Positions 48,959 to 61,779 of a stretch of 64,000 nucleotides of DNA are shown here, one piece after another. Both the position numbers and the translations under genes were made by a program. Below the pieces are notes generated by a model that was not told where the DNA came from, did not search any database, and worked only from the letters and a program-made list of their open reading frames with translations. This stretch comes from Toxonevra muliebris (Eukaryota > Arthropoda > Insecta > Diptera > Pallopteridae): assembly GCA_963691655.1 (NCBI GenBank), contig OY829329.1:53271408-53335407 (forward strand), given 5' to 3'. The number at the start of each line of letters is the position of its first letter. Positions within the stretch are counted from its first letter, which is position 1.

Positions 48959-49735
48959 AATGGCTCGAAATAAGAATTCTGCACAATTTAAAGAAAATAT
49001 TCTAAGTAAATCTAATAAAGCTGAATCAGTGGCATGCATTATAGAAAAATGTTCTATTCGCTATTGCGTATACAGGCTTCCTATTTTTTAAACACTATAT
49101 ATGGAGATGGCATACCGCGGGGCACAACCAAACGTGAGGATCAGGCCATCATTCGGTTTATAAAAAAAAATCCCTTTATATCTTGCAAAATAAATTGCGT
49201 TTAAACATTTCACACAGGTTTATCCAACGAAAATTTGTAGAGTTGTGTAGCAACATACCAAAGCATGGAAGAGCCATTTATTTCTCGAAAGAAACAACAG
49301 TCGAGGCTCGAATTTGTAACCGCGCACTTTAGCTGAGCTACTGCCAAATGAAAATCAGTGCGTTTTACTGATGAATTTAACATGAAAGGTTGCGACGGAA
49401 TGAAGCTAGTGTGCAGACCAAAAGGGCAACGATGAAATCCGCATTATTTGAAAAGCGCCGTATGATCCGAGGGAGGCAACATACTGGTCTGGTGATCTTT
49501 TTCGGTCATGGAATCGGTCCAATTCATAAAATAAGGGATATAATGGACCGTCTGATGTGTAAAGATATTCCCAAGAATGTTATGTTACCTTATACTGAGG
49601 AAGATCTGCTGTTAAGACATATCTACCAGCACGATGACGATTCCAGCACGGTGCGTAAAAGAATGGTTTGTTGCCAATAAGATCGGGATTTGATAGAGGA
49701 CCACCCATTTACCCAATCTCAATCTCAAAAAATAT
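48959..49735 (+). pseudogene. Tc1-like transposase, heavily decayed
   Basis: The start at 48960 gives MARNKNSAQFKENILSKSNK, then CSIRYCVYRL and stops. Further pieces across frames are GTTKREDQAIIRFIKKNPF, LRLNISHRFIQRKFVE, FTDEFN (first catalytic Asp), GNILVW-like and GI.DRLMCKDIPKNVMLPY, then VKEWFVANKI. The order matches Tc1 transposase. The second Asp region is altered and the DPN/E region is not recognisable. Confidence 0.75.
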
Positions 49736-49979
49736 ATAGGAAACTGTAGATCGGAAAATTCAGTGCATAAAGGATAAAAACAAGGATTCCATTTTCTACC
49801 AATCGGAGATTCCATGTAGGAAGAACATTTCTGCAAACGTTTTGAGCAATTTTATTGAGTCCATGCCACGAAAAATAATGGATACGCTACAAAATAGTAG
49901 AGAAATCGAACTTTTATATTAATAAATAAATAAATGCAAATAAGGAAGAATCCATGCTTTAGTTTTGTCCGACACTGTA

Positions 49980-51694
49980 GCAGCCAGGGAAGACCTGCCT
50001 ACTATGGTTTCCAGGACGAGGGAGTAACTCAATTGCAAATATGATCTCGAGTTTACTGCACTATTTGCTGCTATGAACAACATAAACAGTTTTGGCCTGG
50101 GTGCATTGTCTGTAATAGAATCCAAAATTTCAGGCTACGGAGTAAGGAATTTGGTATCTAGGGATTGGTATCTTTGGGATTGGTATCTAGGATTTTCACT
50201 CCGCAGCATTTGTTGTAGGTAAGAATAATGTAGAATTTAAGTCAGTAAGTAATTCAGAGTCAGAGTAGTTTCTAGTATTTTGACTTCACTGCATTGGTTT
50301 TTTAGCATTGTATGCAATGGAATCTAAAAAAAGCTTAACTATTGAAGTGAACTATGGTCTACTAAACATTTTTTACTGGGCTTCAATACATATGAATCAT
50401 TTTAGTTAGTACGTAATATGTCATAACTAAATAAATAAATAAATAATATCAAAAACTATCAGCTATCTATTAAGCTATATAAGTTAAACACGACTACACG
50501 CCTACGCAGCTACTTTTCCATTTCTTTTCATTTTCATGCGGCCCTCTACCTCCCACATTTTCTCTACCCCAACACTCTTTCTAAATATACCCACACTTTC
50601 TCTACTCATTCACACTCAATTTCAATTAACTCCATAAAAACGATGACAACAAAGTTCGTTCGCTCGTTGTATGTACATATGCAATATTTACATTAAATGC
50701 CAAAAATAAAATAACATCACCATGTTCAGTACAAATTAACTAAATATTAAACATTAAGTATGCCAAGCATGTACAGCTCATATAATCTCGTAGAACATAA
50801 GAGATGCCATGCCCATGCCATAACCACAAAAGTAATCAAAACAACTGAATGTATGTATATATGCACGCTTAAAGTAACTACTCGCAAATGCGTTTATTTA
50901 AGGACACGTGGCGCCAATGAGCTTCAAAGAGAACTCGCACACTCGCTTGTAGTAGTAACTGAAGCTGAACTGTGTAAAAACTGTGTAACTGAAGTTGTTG
51001 AAGCTGAAATTAGATTAAATATTTGCGTTCTTCTTTGCCTCTCTCGCTCTCTGGTTGACTTCTTTCCATATCTTCTCTTCCTGGTAAATCTGCTGCACGA
51101 TTTTTGTATGGCATTTTTATGTACAATTTAACGTATCTATTATTTCACTTTCGTTTTCGCAATATGGCATTATTTTTTTTAATTTTTTTTTTTTTTTTTT
51201 TTTGACAATAATAACTATTGCCAATACATGACATGTCAAAAAAAAAAACAACAATTTTGTTAAACTAGTCATAAAAGTAATTGTCATGAAGAAGCTGTTG
51301 AGCAATTTTATTTACATAATCTTTTTTCGGATTTAATGCTTTATTTCTTTAGTTGAGAAGAATTGAAATGGGGAGTTGGGAGGCGGGGAGGTAGAGAAGG
51401 TTGGACTATAACAATTGTTGCTTGTAACAAATTTTTGATTTTTTTTTTTACTACAATTTGTTTAATTTTTAACGCTTTTCATATTTATGTGTGGCATCAA
51501 CAACATAACTTCCATTCACTTTAACCCATGTGCATTCGTAGTGTTGGAAATTTAATAAATATCTAGAAATTTTCATTTAACTCATAAACTTTAAATTGAA
51601 TTTAACTAAAAGCGCTCAGTAAAAAAATCATAATTTTAATGAGCATTGAAATTACTGGCTTCAGAAAATCTATCAAAATTCTTAAGACTTATGT
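49980..51694. other. No recognised gene
   Basis: AT-rich DNA. The longest open frame (50760-51131, 123 codons) has no motif, contains an internal short repeat (CTGAAGCTGAACTGTGTAA and ACTGTGTAACTGAAGTTG) and ends in a hydrophobic stretch. I do not call it a gene. A T-run is at 51172-51204. Confidence 0.4.
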
Positions 51695-51845
51695 ATTGAC
51701 TAAGACATAGAGAAGGAAATTCGTGTTTCAGAAAAGTCGTGGAAAGAAATAAAAGTCATCGCCAAAGATCGCATTCAATGGAGACGATTCATTATGGCCC
51801 TATGCTTCTCCTAGGAGTTCCAGGACAAAAGAAGAAGAAGAAGGC
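51695..51845 (+). pseudogene. 3' end of a LINE: C-terminus and GAA tail
   Basis: The plus strand reads SWKEIKVIAKDRIQWRRFIM followed by ALCFS and a stop. This fits the pattern W.E.K..A.DR..WR.FV.ALC found at the very C-terminus of a group of animal LINEs. It is followed about 25 bases later by AAGAAGAAGAAGAA, a short tandem tail such as these elements use in place of poly(A). Only about 45 codons are present. The same LINE group may have left the fragment at 8310-8537, but the two do not overlap. Confidence 0.6.
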
Positions 51846-53409
51846 ATGAGGACTTAGGGCTTAAATAGTTTAATTGAGATAAAAAAGAGTGCGAAGCTGA
51901 GGAGTCTGAAAAGTACTTAAAACTTATCTGTTTATGAATATGTGGGTTAGAAATATAGCCCCCAGCCCCCTCAGGGTTCATTGGAGGCATCCCACTGATG
52001 GCACAAGTTTGGGAGAATTTTAACACTACTTTATGTTCTGTTTCGGTTCCGGCACTCAACTTCATCGTGCTTTTGCTAAAATTTTTATTTCGTACGCTCT
52101 ATCGTTAATTTCCTACAATCCAGGCAAAAGATTTGAGAGGCCGAGATTCTTTTATAATACTCCCAAAATTGTTTTAAAGCCGTAGAAGTGGATAGATATC
52201 GGTGGAAATGGGGTAACTATTTATGATCTAAAAACTGAAGTGGTCTGAAAGCTCAAAGTCGAAATGGGTTAAGAAATTGCATCATTATTCAAAGGCACTT
52301 TTACAAATTTCATAAAATAATTTTCCTTCCTTTTTTAAATTAATTTTTATTGCCATTTCTATATTTTCTTATTATTAAATTTTCAAGGCTTTTCTACATT
52401 TTATTGGTTATTGGTTTTTTTTTTTTTTTGGTATGTGAATTGCAAATGCACGTGATGTAATCTTAGTTGCATCATACCTTAAGTAAAAAACACTTGTATA
52501 CTTCTTAGGGCAAATTCAATGATTCAACTACAAGTTCAAAGGTTTGAATTATACGCGCTTGTACATACTTGCATGCATACATACAAAATACAAATATATA
52601 TTAACATTATAAATCTAAAACTATTTTCAAAATCGTTTACTGCTTCTTTTTCTTATTCTTACTTCTTCTTTCTACAATTTTGCAGATTTACTACCCAAGA
52701 AAATTTAATGTTTGATTTGACTTTGTTCAGGGTTAATATTACATACAACTTGTAGATACTCAAACTATTAGCATTACTAGTTTGCGCTGTTCTGCTTTAT
52801 ACTAATCTGCTCTGCCCTCTACACTGCTTTACTTATTTAGTTCTATAGTTTAATAGCTTCTAGCGTGAACTTCGGGCTCTGATTTAAAACGTGCAGTGAA
52901 TGAATTTAAATAGTTATGTGCTGCTTCTGTTTTTACTATTAAGTTTTTTTTCTTTATTTTTATTGCTAAGACTTTGTGAGAAGATTAAAAAATTATTTCA
53001 GCTTTACAATTTATCACGCTTCCCACGAAAACATTTTATTTATTAAAATTATCAACCACAATCATATTATAAATATTTATATATTTTTATCAGTGAAATT
53101 AAAAATAGAAATAAACATTTTTTAAGAAATTCGCTTTGATTTGCTAAAAGTAAAAAGTCAAAAGATAAGACATATTGCGTATCTATGAGATTTATTTGTA
53201 CATAGCAGCTACACGTGGTAAGTGTAGCACCAAGTAAGTTATTTATAGCACCCACTGTTTTCCGCTCCCTACATATTTATTTGTTGACCATTTGAATGAA
53301 AGCAAAACTTGTTTTGATTTTTTTTTGTTAGTATTTTTTGTTTCTACAATTTGAACTCATTTGGTATGAGAAATATTTGTCATGCTAGTGTGTACTTGCA
53401 CCCTTATGT
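51846..53409. other. No gene seen
   Basis: AT-rich DNA with a T-run at 52417-52430. Nothing supported. Confidence 0.4.
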
Positions 53410-53482
53410 GTTTCCGTGGTGTAGTGGTTATCACATCCGCCTAACACGCGGAAGGCCCCCGGTTCGATCCCGGGCGGAAACA
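53410..53482 (+). tRNA. tRNA-Val-AAC: tRNA-Val (anticodon AAC)
   Basis: The fourth identical 73-nt copy with the same cloverleaf and AAC anticodon. A T7 run at 53491-53497 is a Pol III terminator. Flanks differ from the other three genes. Confidence 0.97.
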
Positions 53483-53723
53483 TGATTAACTTTTTTTGAT
53501 ACCTTATATCTAATTTAATCTATTGGGCAATTTACAAGGTGTCTTATTTGGTGTCGCATCCTCTCATTTGTCATTAATTACTTCATTTTTCATACAAAAT
53601 TATTCGACAGTATACCTATGGCAGCTGGTGAATCGGCCATATGTAAAATAAATCTTAAATAATAAAGGTATATTCTTTCAGCTAGTTTCAAGCTTAAAGC
53701 TTTGTTAGTCAACTGATCAATAA

Positions 53724-55349
53724 CGCAATCCAACAAATTAAGACTTTTTGGCTGAAAGGGTGTATTGTATAGACCATTTTTGTAAAACAAACTTATAGTC
53801 CAGCACGTCTCAGTTCTTTTTTACAGTGGGTCAAATTTTGTTTGTAGAATTTTACAAGGGACATTTTTGTAGAACTTTTTTACCCTTTAGTCCCTCTTTT
53901 TATGGGACAATTTGACCCCCTTTTTTATGAAAACCTGAAAAGAGACATTTAAGGATTAAAATATTCCACAAAAATATTTGTCAGAAAATTTCACTAGGGG
54001 TCACCAAAAACATAAAAGTCATATATATAACGGTTAACGGTTGATAAAAGGAAATAGTTTTTTACTTCTATCAAAATTGTAATTTACGCACGCGCTTGGT
54101 ATATGATCTGCCGGTTTAATCCAAGTCATGGACGTAGAAAATGCCAGTGCCCTGTCACCGCCTTTATATCAGGTCAATATCACACTTTCTCAAGTTGTAC
54201 ATATAACTTTTGGTATGAAAATTTTAGACAAAAATCATGTTCCAAAATAATAAAAAAATATGGTTCTTCAATTACTTAAGTATTTTCCGTCAGTTTTGAT
54301 GATGCGCTAAATTTCCATAAATAAAACAAAACCAATGCTTTACTTTGTAAGCAGCTTCTGCCATCCTAATTTGGGTTTATTATGCAAATTCTTAATTTTG
54401 TGAATTTGGATTTCTGAGTCAGTCTTTTTTCTAAAATTTCCTACTTTTAGAATCCCTGCTTTTACACCCCCTACTTTGGGAGGTGGTACTCAATTTAAAC
54501 CCATTTTTCCGCCGATAAAAAAATACGGATATGTTCGGTTATGCATTACTGCAGCATTTGCAGAAGCAAAAACATTCAAAATGTACTGGCTGCTGGTCAA
54601 GCATTAGCGGCACCAAAAAGCATCGCTGTAACAGTCTCTTGCTGTTAAATGCGTGATCAGCAGACAAATATTGGCGTTTTTAAAGCTTTTGTTTCTGCAA
54701 ATGTTGTAGTACTGCATGACCGAGTATATCCTACGTGTCTATTCGATTTCCGTCCCCTACAACATTTATGAAAATCAGAAAAATCTGCGCCGGACACCTT
54801 GTTGGCCGTTCCCTTGTTGGTCAAAATTAATGTTATAGTTATCTAAATTAACCATAATGCTGAATTCACATTATAGTATATTTTACTTATGTGGGTAGGC
54901 TGCTATTTCCTTTTAGTAACCGTTAACCGTTATATATAAGACTTTTATGTCTTCGGTGACCCCTAGTGAAATTTTCTGGCAAATATTTTTGTGGAATATT
55001 TTAATCCTTGAATGTCTCTTTTGAAAGGTCTTTTCAGGTTTTCATCAAAAAAGGGGTCAAATTGTCCCATAAAAAGAGGAACTAAAGGGTTAAAATGCTC
55101 TACAGAAATGACCCTTGTAAAATTGTACTTTAAAACTTCGCCAATAAGATTTTCTTCAGACATCAATTTATAACACTTTTTGCACTTAGTATTCAGCTCC
55201 CTTCGACCAAAATAAGAAAATTTGACCCACTATAAAAAAAAACTGAGACGTGCTGGACTATAAGTTTGTTTAACAAAAATGGTCTATACAACACAACCTT
55301 TCAGGATTATAGGGTGGCTATTCTGTTGCAAAAATGTTGTTGAACTGTG
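53724..55349. mobile_element. Palindromic (foldback) element, family 2 copy B
   Basis: The arms at about 53724-54041 and 54917-55349 are inverted copies. For example, GTCCAGCACGTCTCAG at about 53800 recurs as its complement at about 55244-55258, and GGGACAATTTGACCCC at about 53905 recurs at about 55052. The outer ends are CGCAATCCAACA and the complement of CACAGTTCAACA. TAA is on both sides, but this may be chance. The inner boundary is a GTTAACCGTTA motif. The arms resemble those at 12204-13046 and are nearly the same as the solo arm at 63128. No transposase. Confidence 0.8.
54535..54723. repeat. Palindrome in the loop of the foldback element
   Basis: GCATTACTGCAGCATTTGCA at 54542-54561 pairs imperfectly with the complement around 54690-54716 (TGCAAATGTTGTAGTACTGC). 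The match continues inward through GCTGCTGGTCAAGCATTAGC against its partner at about 54645-54665. This gives a hairpin of about 190 bp within the larger palindrome. It lacks coding content. Confidence 0.6.
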
Positions 55350-58080
55350 TAATTTTTACAACAACGGCGATACTAAAATGTTATCAATTTTTATTGATCG
55401 GATACTGGAACATAATCAACAGTCAACCGTTGGTCGTCTTTATTGTACTGGACAGTACACTGGGCAACAAAACCCAATTTTTCCAACTGAGTCGGTATTT
55501 AAGAAAAGCTTAAGCGAATTTTGGTTCGCTGATAGGAATGTGTGTTAATTTTTTGTTTATATCTGGGAGCAAAATTGTCCTAAAATATTATGAAACTCTG
55601 AAAAATGTTTAAACCTACCCACAACCAAATATTTAAGGGAGACCATTACTATTTGGACTAAAGACTACAGCAAACCAGGGTTTAAGCAACTTTTCCTATT
55701 GATAAAACGGAAAGAGTAACAAAAATTGACCCAAAACTATCCTAAAATAATTTTGAATCCCTGTTGAGTTTTTCCTACTGCACAGTTTTTACCACAGCGG
55801 AAAATATAAGAAGATAGGTACTAAAATTCATCTTACATGTATATTAGAGTAGATACATTTTGTTTGGATTTTGTACATCATGGTGGTTTAGGCCATCGGT
55901 TTATATTTTCATGCAAAAACTAAAGGTAAATGTAAGAAAAATCCAGGAAAATTTTTTTTTTTTTTGTACACCATCTATAGACCGATCGATTTTGCTGAAA
56001 TTTTGTGCACCAGTGAGTTTCAGATCAAAGAATCTTTAATTTGATTTAAGAAATATTCTAAAGCGGTTCCGAAATCAAAATTGGCCAATATTTTGTAAAA
56101 CTAAAAATGCGTGGGAGGAGTTTAAAAAAATATATGAATCATCTAGTATTTCCCCCTCTTATCATGATGGGTTTTAAAAAATCCCCCAAATCCACTCTAA
56201 TCTGAATAAGCTTACCATTTGAAGTTTTTAGGGTTTATTATTATATTCATACTCAGCAATAAAAAAACCTTAGGGTAAGGGTAATCTAGCTTGAAATTCA
56301 TGGCATGACTAATTCTCTCTCCAGTGATATGCATAAAGTTTAAATTTAATTATCTTGCTAAATGTAAAGAGCTCGCGCAATAAAATTTACAATAAAGCTT
56401 TTTATGACAGTAAAAGAGAATATATGTAAGTGTAAATGTATGGTGCAACATGTTATGTAATAGTCAATGGAAAAATAAAGAAATGAAATTTAAATTCTAT
56501 AATCGCATAATTGAAAGAAAACCAGTTATTAGAAAAACTATGTTGGGCTTAAAAAATCTTTAGAATATGAACGAATTTGAGTTTAATTTATGTGGCGCTA
56601 TAACTGTAGATAGCTTTGGTCATACCGAGAAACTTTTGCCAATAAGCACCACCGTAACTCCTGAAAACTTTTAGAGCCAAAATAATTTTGACCTCGTCAA
56701 TAGCCTATATAAACGAATTGTTGCTTCTGGATTAAAACACTTTTTCTAGGAGCAAAAAAACTGCACCTTCCTCCTTCACTTTCGTCATCTCCAAATGTGC
56801 TAATGGAACTTTTGATAAAATACTGGAATTGCATTTTCAAGCTTTTGATATGAAGGATCAATTCTCTCACATACTGTTTAAAATGTTTTCTTCAAAATAC
56901 TCTGTACATTAGATTGACAGGTAAAATATATTGACTATTCAATGCATTGATATAGCATTAAAATGATTAATGCAAATGCTAATATGTTTGCATTGAACTG
57001 ACACTGTTCTAAATTTCTTACATTACATAAATTTTTTAGAAGTAATGTAAATTTATTGGTTTTAGTTGTTGAGAATCAATTCAATGTTAATTAAATCAAA
57101 TTTTAAAATTACTCAATTCAATGCAAACTTTTCGAAATTATACGTGTTTATTAGTCAAATATCAAAAAAAATTTGCAAACTTACTTACTGATTCAAAATT
57201 TGAAAATTTTCTCCCTATAACAGAAATATTTATGTACCTATTATATTTTCAAAATGTTGCCCCCTCAAAACTTTAAATTCTGCATTAAATTAAATTAAAA
57301 AAAGAAATTCATTATACATGTACGTAATGGATATTTGTATTCAAATCTCCTCAAAAACCATTTTCCCCTTCTGTATGAAATAAAATTCAAATGAATATAT
57401 CACATTTCCAATTTCCATCCATACTCGTATGTAAAATATCAAAGGCCACAAAGTTTTACTTGTGCGAATTTTTTGCTAATGTGTGTGTAGAAAAAAAAGA
57501 AGAAATGTGCGTTCAATTTGTTATTTATTATTATCATCGAGATGTGATAATATTACACTCACACATATGTACATTCCTTAGAGAGTTGTTGGGCGTGCAA
57601 CACAAAAAAAAAAAAAAAAGAATAAAAAAGGGTCACAAAATCTAAATAACATGAAAACTCGCGAATTCGGTTATTGACTGACAGTTTTAAATCAGTTTGA
57701 TGCCAGAGCATTTCTTTTTTTTTTTTGCCGAAATTCAACCTTGCAAAGGCAGTCAGGCTCTTTTCATTATCATCATATTATAAGTCAATCAGTTAACGTG
57801 TGTCAATTTGATATATGAAGTCAGTGCACATGTATGTGTGAGTTTGCATTGAAAACTTTTGTTGATGCGCTGCGATTACATCAAATTCAATTTGAATATT
57901 TTAAAGAATGCATTTAATAGAATCACAATCGCAAATACTAGGAAGGGATGTAAATATTTATATCAAATAATATGGAATAAAATTATATTCAATAAATGAT
58001 TGAATAAGTGATTTAAAGCAACTGTAGCAAGCGAGTAGATATTTCTAACAGTGAACGCGGAACAGAAGTTATGTTTTAAT
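55350..58080. other. No recognised gene
   Basis: About 2.7 kb of AT-rich DNA with a T-run at 55949-55962 and an A-run at 57605-57619. The open frames have no motif. Confidence 0.4.
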
Positions 58081-59409
58081 CTAGTTCTATTCTAGTTCTG
58101 TTCTAGTTCTGTTCTAGTTCTGTTCTAGTTCTGTTCTAGTTCTGTTCTAGTTCTGTTCTAGTTCTGTTCTAGTTCTGTTCTAGTTCTGTTCTAGTTCTGT
58201 TCTAGTTCTGTTCTAGTTCTGTTCTAGTTCTGTTCTAGTTCTGTTCTAGTTCTGTTCTAGTTCTGTTCTAGTTCTGTTCTAGTTCTGTTCTAGTTCTGTT
58301 CTAGTTCTGTTCTAGTTCTGTTCTAGTTCTGTTCTAGTTCTGTTCTAGTTCTGTTCTAGTTCTGTTCTAGTTCTGTTCTAACTCTGTTCTAGTTCTGTTC
58401 TAGTTCTGTTCTAGTTCTGTTCTAGTTCTGTTCTAGTTCTGTTCTAGTTCTGTTCTAGTCCTGTTCTAGTTCTGTTCTAGTTCTGTTCTATTTCTGTTCT
58501 AGTTCTGTTCTAGTTCTGTTCTAGTTCTGTTCTAGTTCTGTTCTAGTTCTGTTCTAGTTCTGTTCTAGTTCTGTTCTAGTTCTGTTCTAGTTCTGTTCTA
58601 GTTCTGTTCTAGTTCTGTTCTAGTTCTGTTCTAGTTCTGTTCTAGTTCTGTTCTAGTTCTGTTCTAGTTCTGTTCTAGTTCTGTTCTAGTTCTGTTCTAG
58701 TTCTGTTCTAGTTCTGTTCTAGTTCTGTTCTAGTTCTGTTCTAGTTCTGTTCTAGTTCTGTTCTAGTTCTGTTCTAGTTCTGTTCTAGTTCTGTTCTAGT
58801 TCTGTTCTAGTTCTGTTCTAGTTCTGTTCTAGTTCTGTTCTAGTTCTGTTCTAGTTCTGTTCTAGTTCTGTTCTAGTTCTGTTCTAGTTCTGTTCTAGTT
58901 CTGATCTAGTTCTGTTCTGTTCTGTTCTAGTTCTAGTTCTAGTTCTGTTCTAGTTCTGTTCTAGTTCTGTTCTAGTTCTGTTCTAGTTCTGTTCTAGTTC
59001 TGTTCTAGTTCTGTTCTAGTTCTGTTCTAGTTCTGTTCTAGTTCTGTTCTAGTTCTGTTCTAGTTCTGTTCTAGTTCTGTTCTAGTTCTGTTCTAGTTCT
59101 GTTCTAGTTCTGTTCTAGTTCTGTTCTAGTTCTGTTCTAGTTCTGTTCTAGTTCTGTTCTAGTTCTGTTCTAGTTCTGTTCTAGTTCTGTTCTAGTTCTG
59201 TTTTAGTTCTGTTCTAGTTCTGTTCTAGTTCTGTTCTAGTTCTGTTCTAGTTCTGTTCTAGTTCTGTTCTAGTTCTGTTCTAGTTCTGTTCTAGTTCTGT
59301 TCTAGTTCTGTTCTAGTTCTGTTCTAGTTCTGTTCTAGTTCTGTTCTAGTTCTGTTCTGTTCTAATTCTGTTCTAGTTCTGTTCTAGTTCTTTTTTAGTT
59401 CTGTTCTAG
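58081..59409. repeat. 11-bp satellite (TTCTAGTTCTG)n, about 120 copies
   Basis: About 1.33 kb consist of the 11-bp unit TTCTAGTTCTG in uninterrupted head-to-tail order. Rare single-base variants are present (for example at 58381, 58459, 58489, 58904 and 59203). Two short register changes occur near 58912-58945 and 59352. The ends of the array are more diverged than the middle. A period of 11 is not divisible by 3, so it cannot encode a fixed peptide repeat. Array length in an assembly may understate the true one. Confidence 0.97.
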
Positions 59410-60869
59410 ATTCATTAAAGCATTAAAAATTTAGTGTATTTCGTCGGACACTCTTTTGAAAAGCAGATCAATTCTTTTTCTGTGAGGGTCTCCACTTGAA
59501 AATACAGCAGTTTGGCCCATTGACAAAGTTTTCTAGGAAGGCTGCTAGCGTTTAGCCTATTGAGAAAGTTTCCTAGTAAGGCTAAATCTATCTATAGTTG
59601 CATTTCATAAAAAAAACTAAAGAATAGGGATTGAAAAAATCGTATGGCCTACTTTAATTTCTGTTTTCAATAAGTTAAATTTTGAGTGTCCATAGTATTA
59701 AAATTTCATTACTTTATTTTTCATTTGCCACTCTATTACACCATGGTAATTTTTTGTCATAAAAACTTTATTGTAAATTTTATAGCTCGAATTGTTTGCA
59801 TTTGTCAATATAATTAAGTTTGCACTTTGTTCTAAACACTTAAGTGAGAATTATTCATATTTTTTTGAGGTCACCAACATAGCAAAAAAGAGTGCGAGAC
59901 CCAAAACTAAAACGTTTAGTCTCTCGATTTTGGGAAAAACGGCATGGTGAAGGTATCAAAATTTATTGACAAATCATTTTTTGTTGTTTCAAAGAACGAA
60001 TTTTGTTTAGGAAAAGTAATTCTTGATTGCATTGGTGAGAATGAATATTAGGCTGGATCTTCAAAATTCTAAATGGTAGACTTCTATGCCCCCCTCGAGA
60101 GTTGCTGCCTCACCATGGTGAGGGGCTCATTAGTAATTATGAACCTTAAGTCCCATGTCGGCAAATTCGAGGGTTAACTTTGAAACTAAGAACAGATCTA
60201 AGAAACTAAAGCCAACAGCGTCTGAATTCAAAATGCTGGCTGTTAAAATGACTGGCTATAGATGCAGTTCCAAAACTAGATCAACATAAACTTGCATCGA
60301 GTAAGCCAGCATCGAGTATGTATACAATACTGGGTCGAGGTTATCTACCAATATGTGGTTAGAATAAATTGGTGCTTTCTGAAGAAAATATTATAAAGAA
60401 ATGATTTTTTTTCACATTCAATTAAATCGTAAGGGAATGATAAATTCTGATGCCATAAAGGACCTACATTGATTGATGAATAAGAGCTAGTAGATTATGT
60501 TTCACAGTAGATTTTAAATTTCAACATTTTGAGTTCCTTTAAAATGGTGTCACTTGAATTGACACAATTTCTGACTGTATCATAATGCAAAAAAGGAAAA
60601 ACTGCCCAAATAGTCAACGAAGGTTATTTATCTAGTTCTGCGTTTTGTTGAAAGAACACGTAGAAAAAGGTTGAGAAATTTCAATACACCCTTAGCTATT
60701 GTGAATAAATATGACGGATATTTTTTTAAACTGCAGCGACACTTTGTTTTTTGCTTCCAGAATGTGACACTAGAATAACAACATTTGATATTCAAACATC
60801 ACACATTTTTTTTTAATAAAAAACTAAACATCATCACTCATACATGTGAACAAAAAACGAATACGACTG
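59410..60869. other. No gene seen
   Basis: AT-rich DNA. A short duplication (AGCCTATTGAGAAAGTTTCC and GCCCATTGACAAAGTTTTC) lies at 59515-59580. Nothing else supported. Confidence 0.4.
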
Positions 60870-61456
60870 CCCAGTAAACCAAAGACATGGAAATTATAAC
60901 GAATTTGTTGAGATACCATATTTCTCATATTCTTTTCGAGTACGGAATCTGATTTCTTAATGATTTCTTTACGAAAATCGTGTGGAAGAATTAACATTAT
61001 TTTGTGTTAAACTGTAGGAATGATTTTGTAATGAAGTGTATGGAATGATTTCGTGAAGTGTTGTAGAAATGGTTTCGTAATAAAGTGTATGATATATTTC
61101 GTTATGAAATGTATGGAATAATTACGTAACAAATTGTAAATTTAATTTCGTGATGATTTCGATGAAGGAATTGGCAATTCGTAACAAAAAGTAGGAATTA
61201 TAAAATCATTTCTACTTAAGTCTTATTTTCTAATAAAGCTTAGGTATGATTTGGTAACAAATTGAATCAATGATTTCGTTACATAGTGTTGAAATAATTT
61301 CGAATAAAACGTAAGAAGGATTTAATTCATAATGAAGTGTAGAACTGATTTCTAATCTTCCCTCCTGCAATTGGTCATTTGTCAGAACTCAAAAATAGCT
61401 TGTAATAGTTTCCTAGTAATCGGAATTACGAATGTCGACAACTTTGGTTCACTGGG
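60870..61456. mobile_element. Terminal-repeat element carrying a minisatellite
   Basis: CCCAGTAAACCAAAG at 60870 and the complement of CCCAGTGAACCAAAG ending at 61456 form a 15-bp inverted pair with one mismatch. Between them, from about 60990 to 61340, a 24-28-bp unit close to GGAATGATTTCGTAATGAAG recurs about 12 times with strong variation. DNA transposons with an internal tandem array are known in insects. No target duplication was found, so the superfamily is unknown. Confidence 0.65.
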
Positions 61457-61779
61457 TGGTCATACTCGTGCTACATGCAGCATACACGCATGAATATATT
61501 GTACATACAAAATGTGTGACATTTTAGCAACATAAACATAAATTTATAAATATAAATAGAAAGGAATAAGAAGAAAGAAAATTTAAAGATATTATAAATC
61601 AGAAGAACAAATCGCCCATTAAATTTGTCCTTGTGCAGCGACCGTCGCAGAAGTAGAAGAAGACAAAAAAAGAGCACAACACCAACAAAAAACCAGAAGA
61701 AGAAGAAGAAGTGTATCTCCCCAACGCATTTAAAGCTTATACAATTCATCGAAAATTCACAATAACAAAGTAATCAAGA

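Larger units (their letters stand above)
47795..49977 (+). mobile_element. Tc1-like transposon relic with IR/DR-like left end
   Basis: The left end is CAGTGTCGGACAAAACTAAA at 47795 and the right end is its complement at about 49958-49977. TA flanks both (47793-47794, 49978-49979). The inner left sequence CGACAAAACTAAAGCACA at 47963-47980 repeats the end motif about 165 bp in, like the IR/DR layout of some Tc1 elements. Its 2183 bp include an 814-bp nested element (47983-48796); without it and its 3-bp duplication the transposon would be about 1.37 kb. Confidence 0.85.

Noticed and set aside
50760..51131. 123-codon plus-strand open frame, the longest outside transposons
   Set aside because: No motif, an internal short repeat, and a T-rich hydrophobic tail. 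The length alone is not enough in 64 kb of six-frame DNA.
53721..55352. TAA as a 3-bp target duplication of the foldback element
   Set aside because: Copy A has ATA and TTA at the same positions, and a 3-base match in AT-rich DNA is easily chance.
58081..59409. CRISPR-like array
   Set aside because: The units are contiguous without spacers and the context is eukaryotic; it is a satellite.
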